Source of the DNA: Lingula anatina
Lineage: Eukaryota > Brachiopoda > Lingulata > Lingulida > Lingulidae
Direction: 5' to 3'
Length of the DNA: 31,796 bases
Assembly: GCF_001039355.2 (NCBI RefSeq)
Contig: NW_019775874.1
Span: forward strand, 151,422 to 183,217
Below are positions 10,451-21,260 of the stretch, one piece after another (positions within the stretch are counted from its first letter, which is position 1; each line of letters begins with the position of its first letter). The notes below the pieces were generated by a model that did no database searches, was not told where the DNA came from, and saw nothing but the letters and a program-made list of their open reading frames with translations. The position numbers and the translations under genes were made by a program.

Positions 10451-11589
10451 CCTGAATGCTTCCTGCAGTTGAGACACTTTCCTAGGGAGATGACAGTAAA
10501 TATGGCCGATTGTATTCCATATATCACAGTAACACAAGTATTACAATATGTAAAATGTGCAGCAACAGCATCTTTATCATTGATTAAATGAACATCTATC
10601 ACTTAGGAGAATTAAATCTGCATAATTATAGAATTCTGCACAACAAGTACAAGAAAACACTTTCCCTGGACATAATAACAATAACCCTATTCATCTGCGA
10701 CACCGCAGTGGCCAGCTAAACATTTTGAGTCGTCAATGTGACTCCCTTTTGACCCAGCATTTGTTAATTAAATTTCATGGAACAAATTGAAGTGACCTGC
10801 GTTTGCACTGCATAGGTAGAAACGCAATCAAAAACGCAGGGATAATCCAAGTTCAGCCATTTTACTCACAGCATCTGCTGTCTGTCTGATATGGCACATC
10901 AAAAGAAACATATTACCAAGAAGTTCATAGATCCATTTGTGTTCAGCACACAGGCTCTGAATGTTCTAATACTGTATAAATCTACTCATTTTAGTGTTAA
11001 CAGCAGTAGTATAATACCTGAAAACAAAAGGAATAGAGTAGCGGCATGTTTACTGAGATTGCAGCTCACATGAGCTTTTCAAATTTTGAGCTGGATCTAC
11101 AAAAGTGGAGCCAGGCATAAATTCTAGATGTCAGATCATGTCTATCATAATTTTAAACATGAAAGTGAAAGCAATGTCTCCCTTCCGATGTACATCTTAA
11201 TGAATCAAAATTTTGAGGAAAATCTCCAATGTCCTTTGGTTGGATAAAAAAACATAATAACACAAACACATTGGTGTAAATAATGAACCATCACAATCAC
11301 CAAGACAAAATTGATTCTATTAAATCAATTGCAAAGTTACACTTTGGTGGATTTTGTTTGATTTTTACAATAAAATCAGCCTGAAATAGTTGACTGCACA
11401 AGAAATGCTTCAGTAAATTCAGATAACATGTTAGGGAGGTTGGGGGGGGGGGAGGAGGGGGGAAGGAAGGGGTGTTTAAGTACCTTTGGGATATGTATTC
11501 CTTTTTAAATTGTCTGAAAGGATGCACCTTTGTTTAATTTGCATTTAAACTCAGACCTTAGAAGAAAATGCATAATTGAAGATTTGTAC

Positions 11590-11998
11590 TGGGTAAATTT
11601 GGACTTCTCAAATGGAGTCTTCAATCACCGGCACCATCAGGAGGCCATCGCCAATGACATGACCTACTGGAGATAAATAGCTTGATAAAAATGTCAGAAT
11701 AATGGAGAAATATACCATTGGAACACAACAAAAGCAAACCTAAGCTTTGCAAATTGATTCAATTGTAAGTTTAAATATCACATCGTTCTGGCAATTTGTT
11801 CCTCCTGGAGCCGGAGTGTTCCCCAGAAATGCCAGGGTAACCCTCCTGGACCTGCACCATCTGAGAACAATTCTGGGAAACAAGTTGATGTTTACATTCA
11901 TTTTGACCTCTGTATGGACATGATGCAATTACAGAAAAAAATGTCAGTGGCAGCACTGGGCCTTGCTCGGCCATCTCAGGACTAATACTGTATTTCAA
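11590..11998. other. Locally GC-enriched segment with short open frames
   Basis: On the plus strand a frame ends HRHHQEAIANDMTYWR then TAA at about 11673. On the minus strand an ATG at 11974 in GAGATGG context begins MAEQGPVLPLTFFSV, in a frame closed at 11771. Neither has a recognised domain, and I could not connect either to the sarcospan-like exons. The minus-strand ATG is at the right side to be an upstream exon of that gene, but it shows no first membrane segment of the expected type. Confidence 0.2.
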
Positions 11999-12207
11999 AA
12001 CTTACTTAAGGAAATAGTCATGCAACTTTGAATTTCACACTTCGGATTTATGAAATCCATCAATTAATGTCCAAAATACAGCCCTTGCAACTGTCACCTT
12101 TGTCAATCCCTGCAGTAGTAACACTGTGACAGTAAATATTATTATTATTATTTATAATATCATTGTATTTTGTAGTGCAGAGAGCTGGCAAATGTGACAC
12201 TGTATAT

Positions 12208-12340
12208 AGGCCCATAGCCAGGGGGTTCTGGGGTGTGAAAAGAACCCCCTTTTTGCTGGGATAAGGTCCTCTCTGGGAAACATTTTCTCTAGGTACATGA
12301 AGGTTTCATGGTAAAAGGTCCACTTTTTCAGAAAGAAAGA
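12208..12340. repeat. Dispersed repeat family E, copy 1
   Basis: GGCCCATAGCCAGGGGGTTC begins a segment that contains AAAAGAACCCCCTTTTTTGC and AAAGGTCCACTTTTTCAG. The start resembles 19593 (CAGTCCTGCAAGCAGGGGGTTC). It has no coding content. Confidence 0.4.
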
Positions 12341-13144
12341 ACACCCCCTTTGATATTGCTGGGTGTCATTTCAGTTCCGGTTCAAATTCTAGACAGAACT
12401 TAACAAACAATGCACTGATTTTAACAAAATGCAAGAGAAAAAGCACCCCAGTGTAGGAGATTGCAATGAGTATAGACAGAGAGTACTTCTGATTTCCCTA
12501 GCTTCCTTGGAAATTGAGTTTACTAGACCAAATCTACTGTCAAAACAAGAGTTTCTAACCGCTTTTAATTGAGTACAAACCTTAATAGGATTCCTCCACC
12601 ACATAAATGACACTTTGCTAAATATATCGATCTCGTTGTCAAAACCTGTTAAAATTAGGAATCTTGAAAGGCAGACTAGTTTAATTAATTGTGTGATTTC
12701 CGGATGAATAAAAATGACGGTAATGTGTAAGTTAATTCTATTTTCTCCTGGCTTGGGCAGAAAAGTGGCAATTAACGGTTAGGTGCAGAGGGGAATCTTT
12801 TGACAACCTACAAATAGACAGGTAGATAGCTTTTTGTTTCTTTTTTTTTTTTACTTTTTGCAATGCATTTTTGATTTGCAATACATTCCTTAATGACCAT
12901 CTATATACAAAATATTTTACTCACTGTTCTCAACATTATTAGCATATGCTGTCTAGAATCAAGTTTTCTTTTTTTTAATCTGGCCAAGTCGGTACCTTGC
13001 ATATTTATACTATCAACACTAGTAGTTACTGTATCTAGTCTTTATACCTATAAAAATATACATGTAATTATTCTGTACCTGTGCAGCAACCAAATATTAA
13101 TATATTAATAAAATATTCAGTTTATTGAAATATTCAAAACAGAC

Positions 13145-13225
13145 TGTAGTGTGATCTGTCCAGGGATAGAACCCACCACCCCTAGCTTCAGGAGTACAGC
13201 CCCCCCCTCCCTGAGCCACCTATCC
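13145..13225 (-). repeat. tRNA-like SINE head or tRNA-derived relic
   Basis: On the minus strand GGTGGCTCAGGGAGG resembles a pol III A box (TGGCNNAGYNGG class) and, about 40 nt later, GGGTTCTATCCCTGG contains a close match to the B box (GGTTCRANNCC). Spacing is right for a tRNA-derived promoter. The region between is distorted by a C run and I could not fold a full cloverleaf, so a functional tRNA is unlikely. Confidence 0.5.
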
Positions 13226-14245
13226 TCATTTACACCAAAAATAATTCAATAATAAAACTATCCACCTTCTCTTTGTACAATGCACATCCTAATAGACATT
13301 TCACTCAAACATGGAAGCTTAGACTGAATACAAAAAGGCATGATCACAAAATCAATAACATTTGTTGGAGAGAGATAGAGGAGTTTATTCTATTGAAGTA
13401 TCCTGATCCCGTAGGAATTGTCAACAGGCCCAGAGGTATTCAAAATGTGGCCAATTACTCGTTAAAATCTGAAGCCGTGTCTAATATCGTGTCCTGCCCC
13501 GCATGCATATCTTAAAGCACCACGCGAGCTTTAATCATGCAACATTTCTTCGTATTTAAAGGCACATGTTGATACATAAAATTAATATTATTTAAATGAG
13601 AAAAAAAGTGGAATATAATTCAGAATGTACATGTATTATTTTGTAATCCATGCTGGACATGCATCAAAGGATGAATTTGCGTCTGGAGTGTTTTTTGCTG
13701 GACTGCAAACCATACACACATTTTTCAGGGTAGGGGAGCGGGGGTAAATAAAGCTTCCCCCTGGAAACCCTGGATCTACTCCTGCTCATCATAGCTGTAT
13801 ATTTACAACACATAAAAGTGTTCAGTTGCATTATCTCTCCAATTCTGATAAATCAATTTTCTATGCATTTATATCCTAGTAATTACCCTGCTTTATCTTT
13901 CACTGCATGCAAGGTTGTCAAAACATTTTACTTGATGTCATTTCTTGGCAACTTGATATATGACATCGAAAATGCCCAATGGCCGTGAACTGTTAGCAAA
14001 TGATTAAATGTTGAATTCAAGTAAAACTTGAAACACGTGATGTGCATGTACATGCAGACATCAAACGAACACATCTGGTCACACTCGATGATATAACATG
14101 TCAAATACATGTGTCCTATTTGTGAGTGCCTCGTATCATCACAATTGCAATGCAATATGGGATTTGATAAATGTCAGATTTTGGTGTCAAAGAACCAAGA
14201 AAACGCCAAAATTGAAAAGTTAGCTCCAAGAAAATCTGTCTTTCT

Positions 14246-14270
14246 CCTCTCTCTCTCTCTCTCTCTCTCT
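14246..14270. repeat. CT microsatellite
   Basis: About twelve CT units, followed by CATGTGTGTG. Confidence 0.85.
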
Positions 14271-15134
14271 CATGTGTGTGCCCTAGCTGTTCTTTTAGAC
14301 TGTTGGCAGTAAAGGTCATTAAGGGTTCTCCATGGTTCTCTCTCCTTGGCAAATTTAATCATCACTTTGGTGTTCGCTCTCATAGACTGACCGGCTGATG
14401 ATTTTCAGAAAATGCACGGTGTTGCATATTCTACAGTTTTTCTCTCAGAGGACTGCAATGTTTCATCAAGAGAGCCAAAGATCGGCACTTTTCAAAACAT
14501 TGACATTTATTAGTTTACTGTGATTCCCAGCACTCTGCAACTTGGAAAGAAGTTTTGATAGGATGAGTTAAAAGGTCGTATTTTTCGATGCAAATGACTT
14601 CCAGGGTGAGGAAGATAAGGAGATAGACCACTCTATTGAAGGCAGTCTAACTATTTCATGGTGAAAATGTGATGAAATGTCCATCCATATAAACATGAGG
14701 CTTTAGTGGAGCAGGCAAGACAAGACAAACAATGCATCATAATATCTTCTCTGGCATAAATAACAAGTGACTTTTATTCTGCACTGCCCAGGGCACTGAT
14801 ACATTTTTGGCAATATATGCAATTGGAAATGTAAAACAATTTTGAATTCTTGTTACAGTTTGCTGTAACACAGCAGTGGAATGCAAGCGAGGGTGAGGGG
14901 GGGGGAGGGGAGGAGACAACTATTTGAGCGTTTTAGTTGATTGTGAAATGTTATAACAGGGTGATACCCTCACTCAAAATGAGTTGATACACTTAGTATG
15001 ATATTTCATTATGAAAATGAGCAATTCCACATTTCAAATCTATGGCAAACTGTCATCTTATTACCTCATCTATTTGTCTCTTACAGGCACAGACATTGTG
15101 GTCTCTTGCACAAACCCTTACATGTGCTTCATTA

Positions 15135-15135
<1 letters not shown>

Positions 15136-15186
<51 letters not shown>
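15136..15186. repeat. CA microsatellite
   Basis: About 25 perfect CA units. Confidence 0.9.
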
Positions 15187-15191
<5 letters not shown>

Positions 15192-15760
15192 CAACTGCGC
15201 TGACAATCACAAACACGCAAACATGCATGCATAAATGCAAACATACCAACACCCTTATAAAAATAATTAACATTTCATTTTTCAAACCCAGTCAAGTGGA
15301 AAGCAAGGTCAACACGACCTTGTAGGATGAAATATTGAATAACCATCCTCTTTCCAGGGATTCCAATCAGTCCCAGATTTCCAATCATCTCATTTAATTT
15401 GATTTTGCATTAAATGTCAGCAATGGCTTCATGAGATGACAGTGTGAAGGGAAGAAAACATGGTGCTATTTATACAATTCATTGATCTTTGTTGGACAAA
15501 AATGTCTGGCCTCTCCTGGGTATTATAAAATAATGGGAAATTCAGAAAAATCTATGGCAAGGTGTCAATTGACTTTAGCACATTATCAGTGTATACGGGA
15601 CTAGGAGCACAGAACGACTTATTTAGCAACAAATAAATAAATAAATGAAATAAAAATTAATCTATTTAATAGCAGAGCCCTGACATATTAGCTGTCACAT
15701 CTAACACAACCTTATTTTACTGTCCTTTTTATATGGAGTGTCAACTTCAACTGAACTCTT

Positions 15761-15763
<3 letters not shown>

Positions 15764-15793
<30 letters not shown>
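15764..15793. repeat. Poly-A tract (30 A)
   Basis: An uninterrupted run of 30 A. It could be the tail of a retroposed sequence on the plus strand, but no recognisable source lies immediately upstream. Confidence 0.8.
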
Positions 15794-15795
<2 letters not shown>

Positions 15796-15817
15796 ATTTC
15801 TCTAAAACATGTAAAAA

Positions 15818-15818
15818 N
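15818..15818. other. Assembly join (single N)
   Basis: A single N lies 25 bases after a 30-A tract, a plausible point of read failure. No duplicated flank is visible here. Confidence 0.6.
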
Positions 15819-15892
15819 TTCATCAGCTCTGTAAATATAAAGCCAAAAAGTGAAACGGCCTTCCACTTATCGTGTTTACAAGGAAAGAGCAC

Positions 15893-15955
15893 GGCGCCGG
15901 CGACGGCATCGGCATCGCCATCGGCATCGGCATCGGCGACGGCGACGACAGACGC
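15893..15955. repeat. GC-rich CGGCAT/CGGCGA hexanucleotide repeat
   Basis: A local GC island made of imperfect CGGCAT and CGGCGA units stands out in AT-rich surroundings. It is open on both strands (Ala-Ser/Thr on one, Ala-Asp on the other), as any hexamer repeat without stops would be, so I do not call it coding. Confidence 0.75.
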
Positions 15956-15968
15956 AGGTGATGGCAAT

Positions 15969-15996
15969 ATGTACAGACACATCTGTGTCTGTACAT
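15969..15996. repeat. Perfect 13-bp inverted repeat (hairpin)
   Basis: ATGTACAGACACA and TGTGTCTGTACAT are exact reverse complements separated by two bases, and a 14-A run follows directly on the plus strand. It could fold as a cruciform or RNA hairpin. Confidence 0.75.
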
Positions 15997-16831
15997 AAAA
16001 AAAAAAAAAACCATTTATCCAAATGGGTTCCAGACATTATAAGTAAATATTGACCAACTTCACCATTTCTTGCCATTACAGGCCCCTTGTGTTTGTAATT
16101 TAGCACCACATAGAAGTTAATTCTTACATCAAACATTGACAAAATGGTATCACATGATGGTGATGACCCCCTAACCAGTGAATTGATACCCCAACTATCA
16201 GAAACATTATTTTACTGCCTTTTTCAATTGTTTTAATATGAAACTGATGCATATTCCTTAAAGGCAAATAATCTGCATTTAGAAATGCCCTAAAGTCAGA
16301 TATTTGTCTTCATATCCTACAAAGCCACTTATCTGTCCCAATTCAGACCTTTAAAATGATGAAAAAAAAAAATCCTCAACTAAAAATACCTGGTGTCAAT
16401 ATTTCCTTCTGGGATTTTCTTGAAGATATCACAGAAGTCTAAGTATTAAGTTATGATTCCCGAGGAGGACTATATTACTTTTTTAGGAAAATACCAGAAA
16501 GAACACGCTGAACATTATTAGATGCTATGGACAATGAAAACCCTTGTTTCATTGATGTTTATATCGAAAAACAGGAACCCTTAAAAACATCTGTAATACG
16601 AAGGGAATATATGGTGATATTTAAAGCCATTTGAAAGTAGTATATCAGTTATGATTTGATTTATTCTATTAAAATGTATGTGATTGAAATTTTAATTTCA
16701 TTCAATTATTTATTTGTTTTGGATTTAAAATTGATACAACAAGCAGTGACCCAATAATGAACTGTCTTGACTTCATCTCAAGTCCGAAATCTCAAACATC
16801 TTTCATTTAAAAAAAAAGGACCACACTTAAC

Positions 16832-17037
16832 TGATGTCCTTATATCAACCCTTCATTCTCCCATATATGACGTCAATGGCTGCATTCACAATAGCCAATC
16901 AAATGTGACGACACACTTGAAAGCTTGCTCTCTAATCTCCTCAACGACACTAAATAGATTCCCCTCGGGTATTACACAAAAAGGATTCAATGATGCCCTC
17001 ATATCAACCTTTAATACTACCATATATGACGTCAGTG
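16832..17037. repeat. Pair of 47-bp direct repeats, 159-bp offset, each with a CRE palindrome
   Basis: TGATGTCCTTATATCAACCC at 16832 and TGATGCCCTCATATCAACCT at 16991 begin two repeats that both end CCATATATGACGTCA plus ATG or GTG. They are roughly 85% identical. Each contains TGACGTCA, the consensus palindrome for CREB/ATF factors. They bracket the relic of foldback family C. Because 159 is a multiple of three, an open frame of 154 codons (16767-17231, plus strand) runs through both, but its translation has no recognisable domain and looks like repeat-derived chance. Confidence 0.6.
16879..16983. mobile_element. Degraded half of foldback family C
   Basis: The segment shows CTGCATTCACAATAGCCAAT, AAATGTGACGACACACTTGA, AAGCTTGCTCTCTAATC and CTAAATAGATTCCCCTCGGG. 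These follow the order of the left half of copy 2 (CATTCAGAACAG, AAATATGG, AAGCTTGCCGTCTTATC, TTAATAGACTCCCCGTGGG). No right arm is visible. Confidence 0.5.
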
Positions 17038-17267
17038 TCTATAAGCTGCTTCTCCTAATAACCTCTTGCCACCAATTTTCCTTTGTCGGTATTAAGTCTT
17101 ATATTTCCTATCCTAAAGTAAAATATAAATTTATCTATGGCATGAATTACTTGATATCACAAGCCAAATTCCCTACATTGAGGTTTTTTTCAGCTATAGT
17201 CTTGAAAACCCAACTTTTCTCATCCCAATAGTAGTATATCAAAGCAGGCTGTATTTGACTGATAATT

Positions 17268-17372
17268 TCACTCCTTTGGCGTCAGCAGTGTTATAACCAC
17301 CACTATCACATGGGCCTGTTCAAACAAGGACTGCTCTGGATCGGAAGTTGGGATAGCTGGTGTCTGGCTCAT
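17268..17372 (-). other. Unassigned GC-enriched short open frame (34 codons)
   Basis: An ATG at 17372 opens a frame to TGA at 17268 with balanced codon composition, beginning MSQTPAIPTSDPEQSL and ending in a hydrophobic VIVVVITLL stretch. A second minus-strand frame over the same bases, SIWSVNEPDTSYPNFRS, also looks protein-like and follows an acceptor-like CTTTTGTTTAG. The segment stands out from its AT-rich surroundings. It could be an exon, a transposon fragment or chance. I recognise neither translation. Confidence 0.2.
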
Positions 17373-17482
17373 TCACAGACCAGATTGAAACTAAACAAAA
17401 GAATTTAAACATGGAACTGTATTGCTGAATCCAAAATGAGGGCATTGTGAAATATGATCATTTTCCATGGTGTAAGTTTATC

Positions 17483-17507
17483 TGGTTTTCGGTCTGAAGT
17501 GTGCCTT
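17483..17507 (-). repeat. Short dispersed repeat family F, copy 2
   Basis: This is the reverse-orientation counterpart of 7369-7393, followed by GTTTACACGGGCC. A third weak resemblance (TCTAGACCGAAACTC) is near 26668. Confidence 0.35.
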
Positions 17508-18162
17508 GTTTACACGGGCCTTCAACTTATAAGGTCAGGAATTGAAGCAGACCTAATGAAGCTCTAGTAATTCATCAATCTGAAATTTAATCCCACTAAA
17601 AGCTCCAACAGAGACTAGAATAAAACAATGTCATCATATGCCATGCATGCACTGTAACAATTGGATTATGAATAAGATCTCTTCTTCCAGTCTTTTATCT
17701 CCATTTTACTATTTGTTCTTCTTATTGATGATCATGCCACGTTAATTAGCTTGAATAAGTTATTTTTGCGCTATAACATGCATTACTTTTCATTACTGTC
17801 AACAAAAATTTACAAGATATCAATATATGCATGACTAAATATTTGCGGAATGTATGTGTATGTGTGTGTGTGTATTCTTGGCCTTATGCACATACACATG
17901 CACCTGCACATTATGTTGCATGTTATCATACGCACCTGAATGCACGACGTATTCAGCACAAATTTTTTTAGTGATCATTCCCCAAAACAGCTGATAAACC
18001 AATCACTTAATGGCATAAAAAAATAGAATCATGGCAAAAGCATCCGGTCCATCAGATGTGAACCACATTCACAGAGGTTTACACAATAAAACCATTTTCA
18101 GATGACCGTCTTAATATATATATGTCAGAAATTTAACCGACAACAACAGAATAGGGCATCTC

Positions 18163-18342
18163 AATTGCCGCATTCAGAACAGTGAACTAACTCATCAGTG
18201 TGTCAAATATGGCAACCAACTAAAAAGCTTGCCGTCTTATCCTCTGATAGACACTTAATAGACTCCCCGTGGGGGAATATTCAAGTGAGTCGGCCATGTT
18301 TGATCTGTTGACTTGTTAGTCCAATGTTCTGAATGTGGCCAA
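18163..18342. mobile_element. Foldback element family C, copy 2
   Basis: The left arm has CATTCAGAACAGTGAACTAA, then GTCAAATATGGCAACCAACT. The right arm has TCAAGTGAGTCGGCCATGTT, TGTTAGTCCAATGTTCTG and AATG. The arms are about 60 bp long with only a short unpaired middle containing AGCTTGCC and CCCCGTGGGGG. Confidence 0.75.
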
Positions 18343-18444
18343 TATTTCAGGTTTCATCACCCCGAGTTTCAGATGTCAGTGAAAAGCCACCTCTCTACCA
18401 TTGGCGTGTTCCTACCACTACTAAAAACTACAGAGACATATAAA

Positions 18445-18613
18445 ATGGCCGCTTTCAAAACAGCAGACTAACTAGTCCACAGGTCAAATATGGCCCACCC
18501 ACTTGAATACTTCTCCACAGAGAATCTATTAGCGGATTAGACAGCAAGCTTTTTAGTCGGACGTCATAATTGGCCCGCGGACTTGTTAGTCCACTGTTCT
18601 GAATACCACCAAT
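18445..18613. mobile_element. Foldback element family C, copy 3
   Basis: It lies about 100 bp from copy 2. The left arm has CAGACTAACTAGTCCACAGG and TCAAATATGGCCCACC. The right arm has GGACTTGTTAGTCCACTG and TTCTGAATACCACC. The middle carries GAGAATCTATTAGCGGATTAG-like and AGCAAGCTTTTTAGTCGG segments, apparently in the opposite inner orientation to copy 2. Confidence 0.72.
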
Positions 18614-19592
18614 AAGGACTCAATCTTTTCAATAGAGATATATTATCAATCTTTAAGATACATAATTTTGCAATCATTAATATATAAAATATATTTCTGT
18701 GAAGCATCTGTGGTGCTTTTATTTACTGTATAGAATAGAACTATAGGGACAGCCAGCTTTTCAGTTTTGTCTCAATCACTCAATAGGAATGTTCCAATTT
18801 TAAGAAAATCTGACTTGAAAAATATATATTCCAATTTTCCCCATTGGAAATACGCAGTCATTATGGTAACTGTAATTATAGGGGAGAAGTTTCCAAGGAC
18901 CTGTGAGACGCAGGGCAGCGCGAGACTATGCCAATGCCTGAATACAATTTCTGAGTGCAGACAATCTTCAAACCGATTAAGCTGCGCTTACTTCCATAAC
19001 AGTACATTTGGGGTTCTTTAAATGGCTTTACTTAGAGATCTTTAATATCAATACTGTTTTGATAGCTAACCCAGAAAGCAAACATCAGATTCATTGACAT
19101 TCATGGCTGCCATAAAAATCTAAAAATATCTACATTACGCCACTGAAATGGGTTCTGACGACCTAGGCCATGCGGCATCCGCCATCAATTTCCAATAGGA
19201 AAAAAATATGTGACATCTATCTCTTTACTTCCTCGGAAAAAAAATTATACCTATAATGGTCAAAGCTAAATTGGGCCTTGTCAACATATCTCCTGTTTAT
19301 CAGAACTGCTGGCAAAATCTGAGGCATTTTTCAATAGCCGTTGGCAGCCGGACCCAGAAACAAGGCTAGAATTACATGATTTATTTCTCATTTTTACAAG
19401 TGATGGATTGATATTATTACCAGGTTGACAGGACAGTGCCATTAATTACTATTCATCATTCTTCTCAAAAAAGATTTTGTCAGATATGTTCTACGTTGCA
19501 CTTTTTGGAGTAATTTTACCATGATAGGTTTCTGCAGTATGCTATCTATTTAGCATCTCCAGCAGGAACAATAAGTATAAGGTAGCCAAATA

Positions 19593-19700
19593 CAGTCCTG
19601 CAAGCAGGGGGTTCCTGGGGGGGGGGGGGGGTCAACAAATTGCTCTTTTAAAAGGGTACAGGAACTTTCTGCATCAATTTTTAAGCCAAGTTTTTTCCTA
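19593..19700. repeat. Dispersed repeat family E, copy 2, with a G run
   Basis: CCTGCAAGCAGGGGGTTCCT is followed by a G run at about 19617-19631 and then TTTTAAAAGGGTACAGG. It shares the AGGGGGTTCYTGGGG block with the copy at 12208. Confidence 0.4.
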
Positions 19701-20843
19701 GATTGGTGAAATGATTGGACAACCTTTTGCAGAAATTATTCTTTCTCTCTCCCTTTGAAATTGCATGTTGCAGATCAAATAAAATTCTCTGAACTGTTTG
19801 ATTGTTCATGGTTCCATGGATTTTATATTTACTAGCGTTTCAACGAAATAATCAGATACTTTGAAACAAGTTATTAATGAAACGGTCGCCTTTTGCTCTT
19901 GTCACAAGAACATCACCAGGCCAATGGCAACTGGGCATAGGTAGACCCAGCTATGAAAGATTCTTACAGGGGTCGGGGGGGGGGGGGGATAATGATTGGT
20001 CACAGGGATACCAGCTGCTCCACCCCACCCCACCCCACACCCACCTAGAACCAGGTCATTCCGCCAATAACTACTCCAAGTGAGAATCAGAAAAATGGTG
20101 AATTAGAAAAAGAAAATTCCCTAAACCAAATGGCTATGCTACACAACTTAATTCTTGGCATAAATCCAAGTCATGGAAGACGGTAATATTGAATAAGTCA
20201 CATGCCAACCAAAATGATAAAACAAAAGCTATTTTTTAATCACACAAATCATTATGAAACATCCCCAGGAGCTTTGATCACCAGAGTACAGTCACATTCA
20301 TCATCTCAAACTTAATTGTCTTTCATTTCTTTTGCGTCATTAAACAGAGTCCCATTGATTTAAATTTCAGTAGAATTGAGCATGTCATGTTGGTAACTTA
20401 ATCAAGCAACTCGAAAAGGGTGATAAAGACATTATTTTGCAATCGCTGCACTCAGCAGGGATTTTCTTTCAAGTAATTCTGAAAAGACAACGGTATCCGA
20501 TTTGGTTAAATATTTCAATGCTTATCCTTTTTTTCATAAAACAGAATCATTTGATATTTGATTAGCTAATTAAGTGAAATTGCTTGTGAAAATCAACAAA
20601 ATCTAGGCAGTCAATGTAATTAGTAGTTATGCCATCTCAATAAAAAAATCACACATCATTTTTTCATAAATAACAGGTTGAAAATAAATCAATTCTTCTA
20701 GCTATGTAAGGAAAAAAATATAGCTATGTAAAATCGCTCTTAATAAGGTTTATAAAATAGAGAATTTCATCACAACAAAAAACAAGTCACTCAACCAACC
20801 TACCAACCCACCTGCTGTTCAAAATATATGTAACATCATTCAA

Positions 20844-20887
20844 CCCCCCCCCTCACCCTGCCCCACCCCACCCCACCCCCGCGCCCC
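20844..20887. repeat. C-rich CCCCA simple repeat
   Basis: A C run followed by CCCCA/CCCCG units. A similar CCCCA run is at about 20022-20041. Confidence 0.75.
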
Positions 20888-20940
20888 ATGGGAAAATCTT
20901 TTCTGAGCTAGAATAAATTGTAGTAAGCCGAGTTGTCTAA

Positions 20941-21122
20941 TTAAGCTGGGGTAACCCTAGCATATTCTTTCACTAAGCCAAATCACTACTTTTTCATCCC
21001 TTTTTCCTCCATATACTTTGAATTTGACTAAAACAAATCATATCAAACCTATTTTGTTTAGCCAACTTAAGTCAGTTTTAGTGTTTGGTTAAATTGGCCA
21101 GTGTTAGCACTACCCCAGTTAA
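20941..21122. mobile_element. Possible foldback element family G
   Basis: TTAAGCTGGGGTAACCCTAG at 20941 faces CTACCCCAGTTAA ending at 21122, giving imperfect inverted ends around CTGGGGTA. Inner motifs CACTAAGCCAAAT and GTGTTTGGTTAAATTGG are also roughly complementary. Only one copy is seen, so assignment as an element is tentative. Confidence 0.4.
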
Positions 21123-21260
21123 CACTATAGTTATTATGGTAGTAATTAATAACCAATTAATGGAAATACACCAGCTATTCATGTAAGGATATTGTCTAAC
21201 ACAATGACAAAAACTATGTGCTCAAATGTCCACAGATATTTCAACATTTAGGCTCTATTC

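Larger units (their letters stand above)
9821..16766. other. Non-coding upstream region, first part
   Basis: If the sarcospan-like gene continues, this is its upstream intron. Apart from the listed repeats and the segment at 11590-11998, I see only AT-rich sequence, TTA repeats near 12140, a G-rich tract near 11442-11462 and a GGAGGGG tract near 14897-14912. No exon was recognised on either strand. Confidence 0.5.

Noticed and set aside
10622-10790. Plus-strand 46-codon open stretch (LRHRSGQLNILSRQ)
   Set aside because: It is short, has no splice context or recognised family, and is within chance expectation for the number of frames scanned.
14737-14919. Minus-strand frame with VPWAV, considered as the missing sarcospan exon
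   Set aside because: There is no hydrophobic segment, no clear donor after it, and the surrounding residues are polar.
15850-16053. Arg/His-rich and Ala/Asp-rich frames over the GC island
   Set aside because: They are translations of a hexanucleotide repeat that is open in several frames on both strands.
16767-17231. 154-codon plus-strand frame as a gene
   Set aside because: It runs through two direct repeats and a transposon relic, has no recognisable domain and low-complexity composition.
18767-19021. 84-codon plus-strand frame ending in a cysteine-rich stretch
   Set aside because: It briefly resembled the sarcospan loop, but spacing, strand and flanking membrane segments do not fit.
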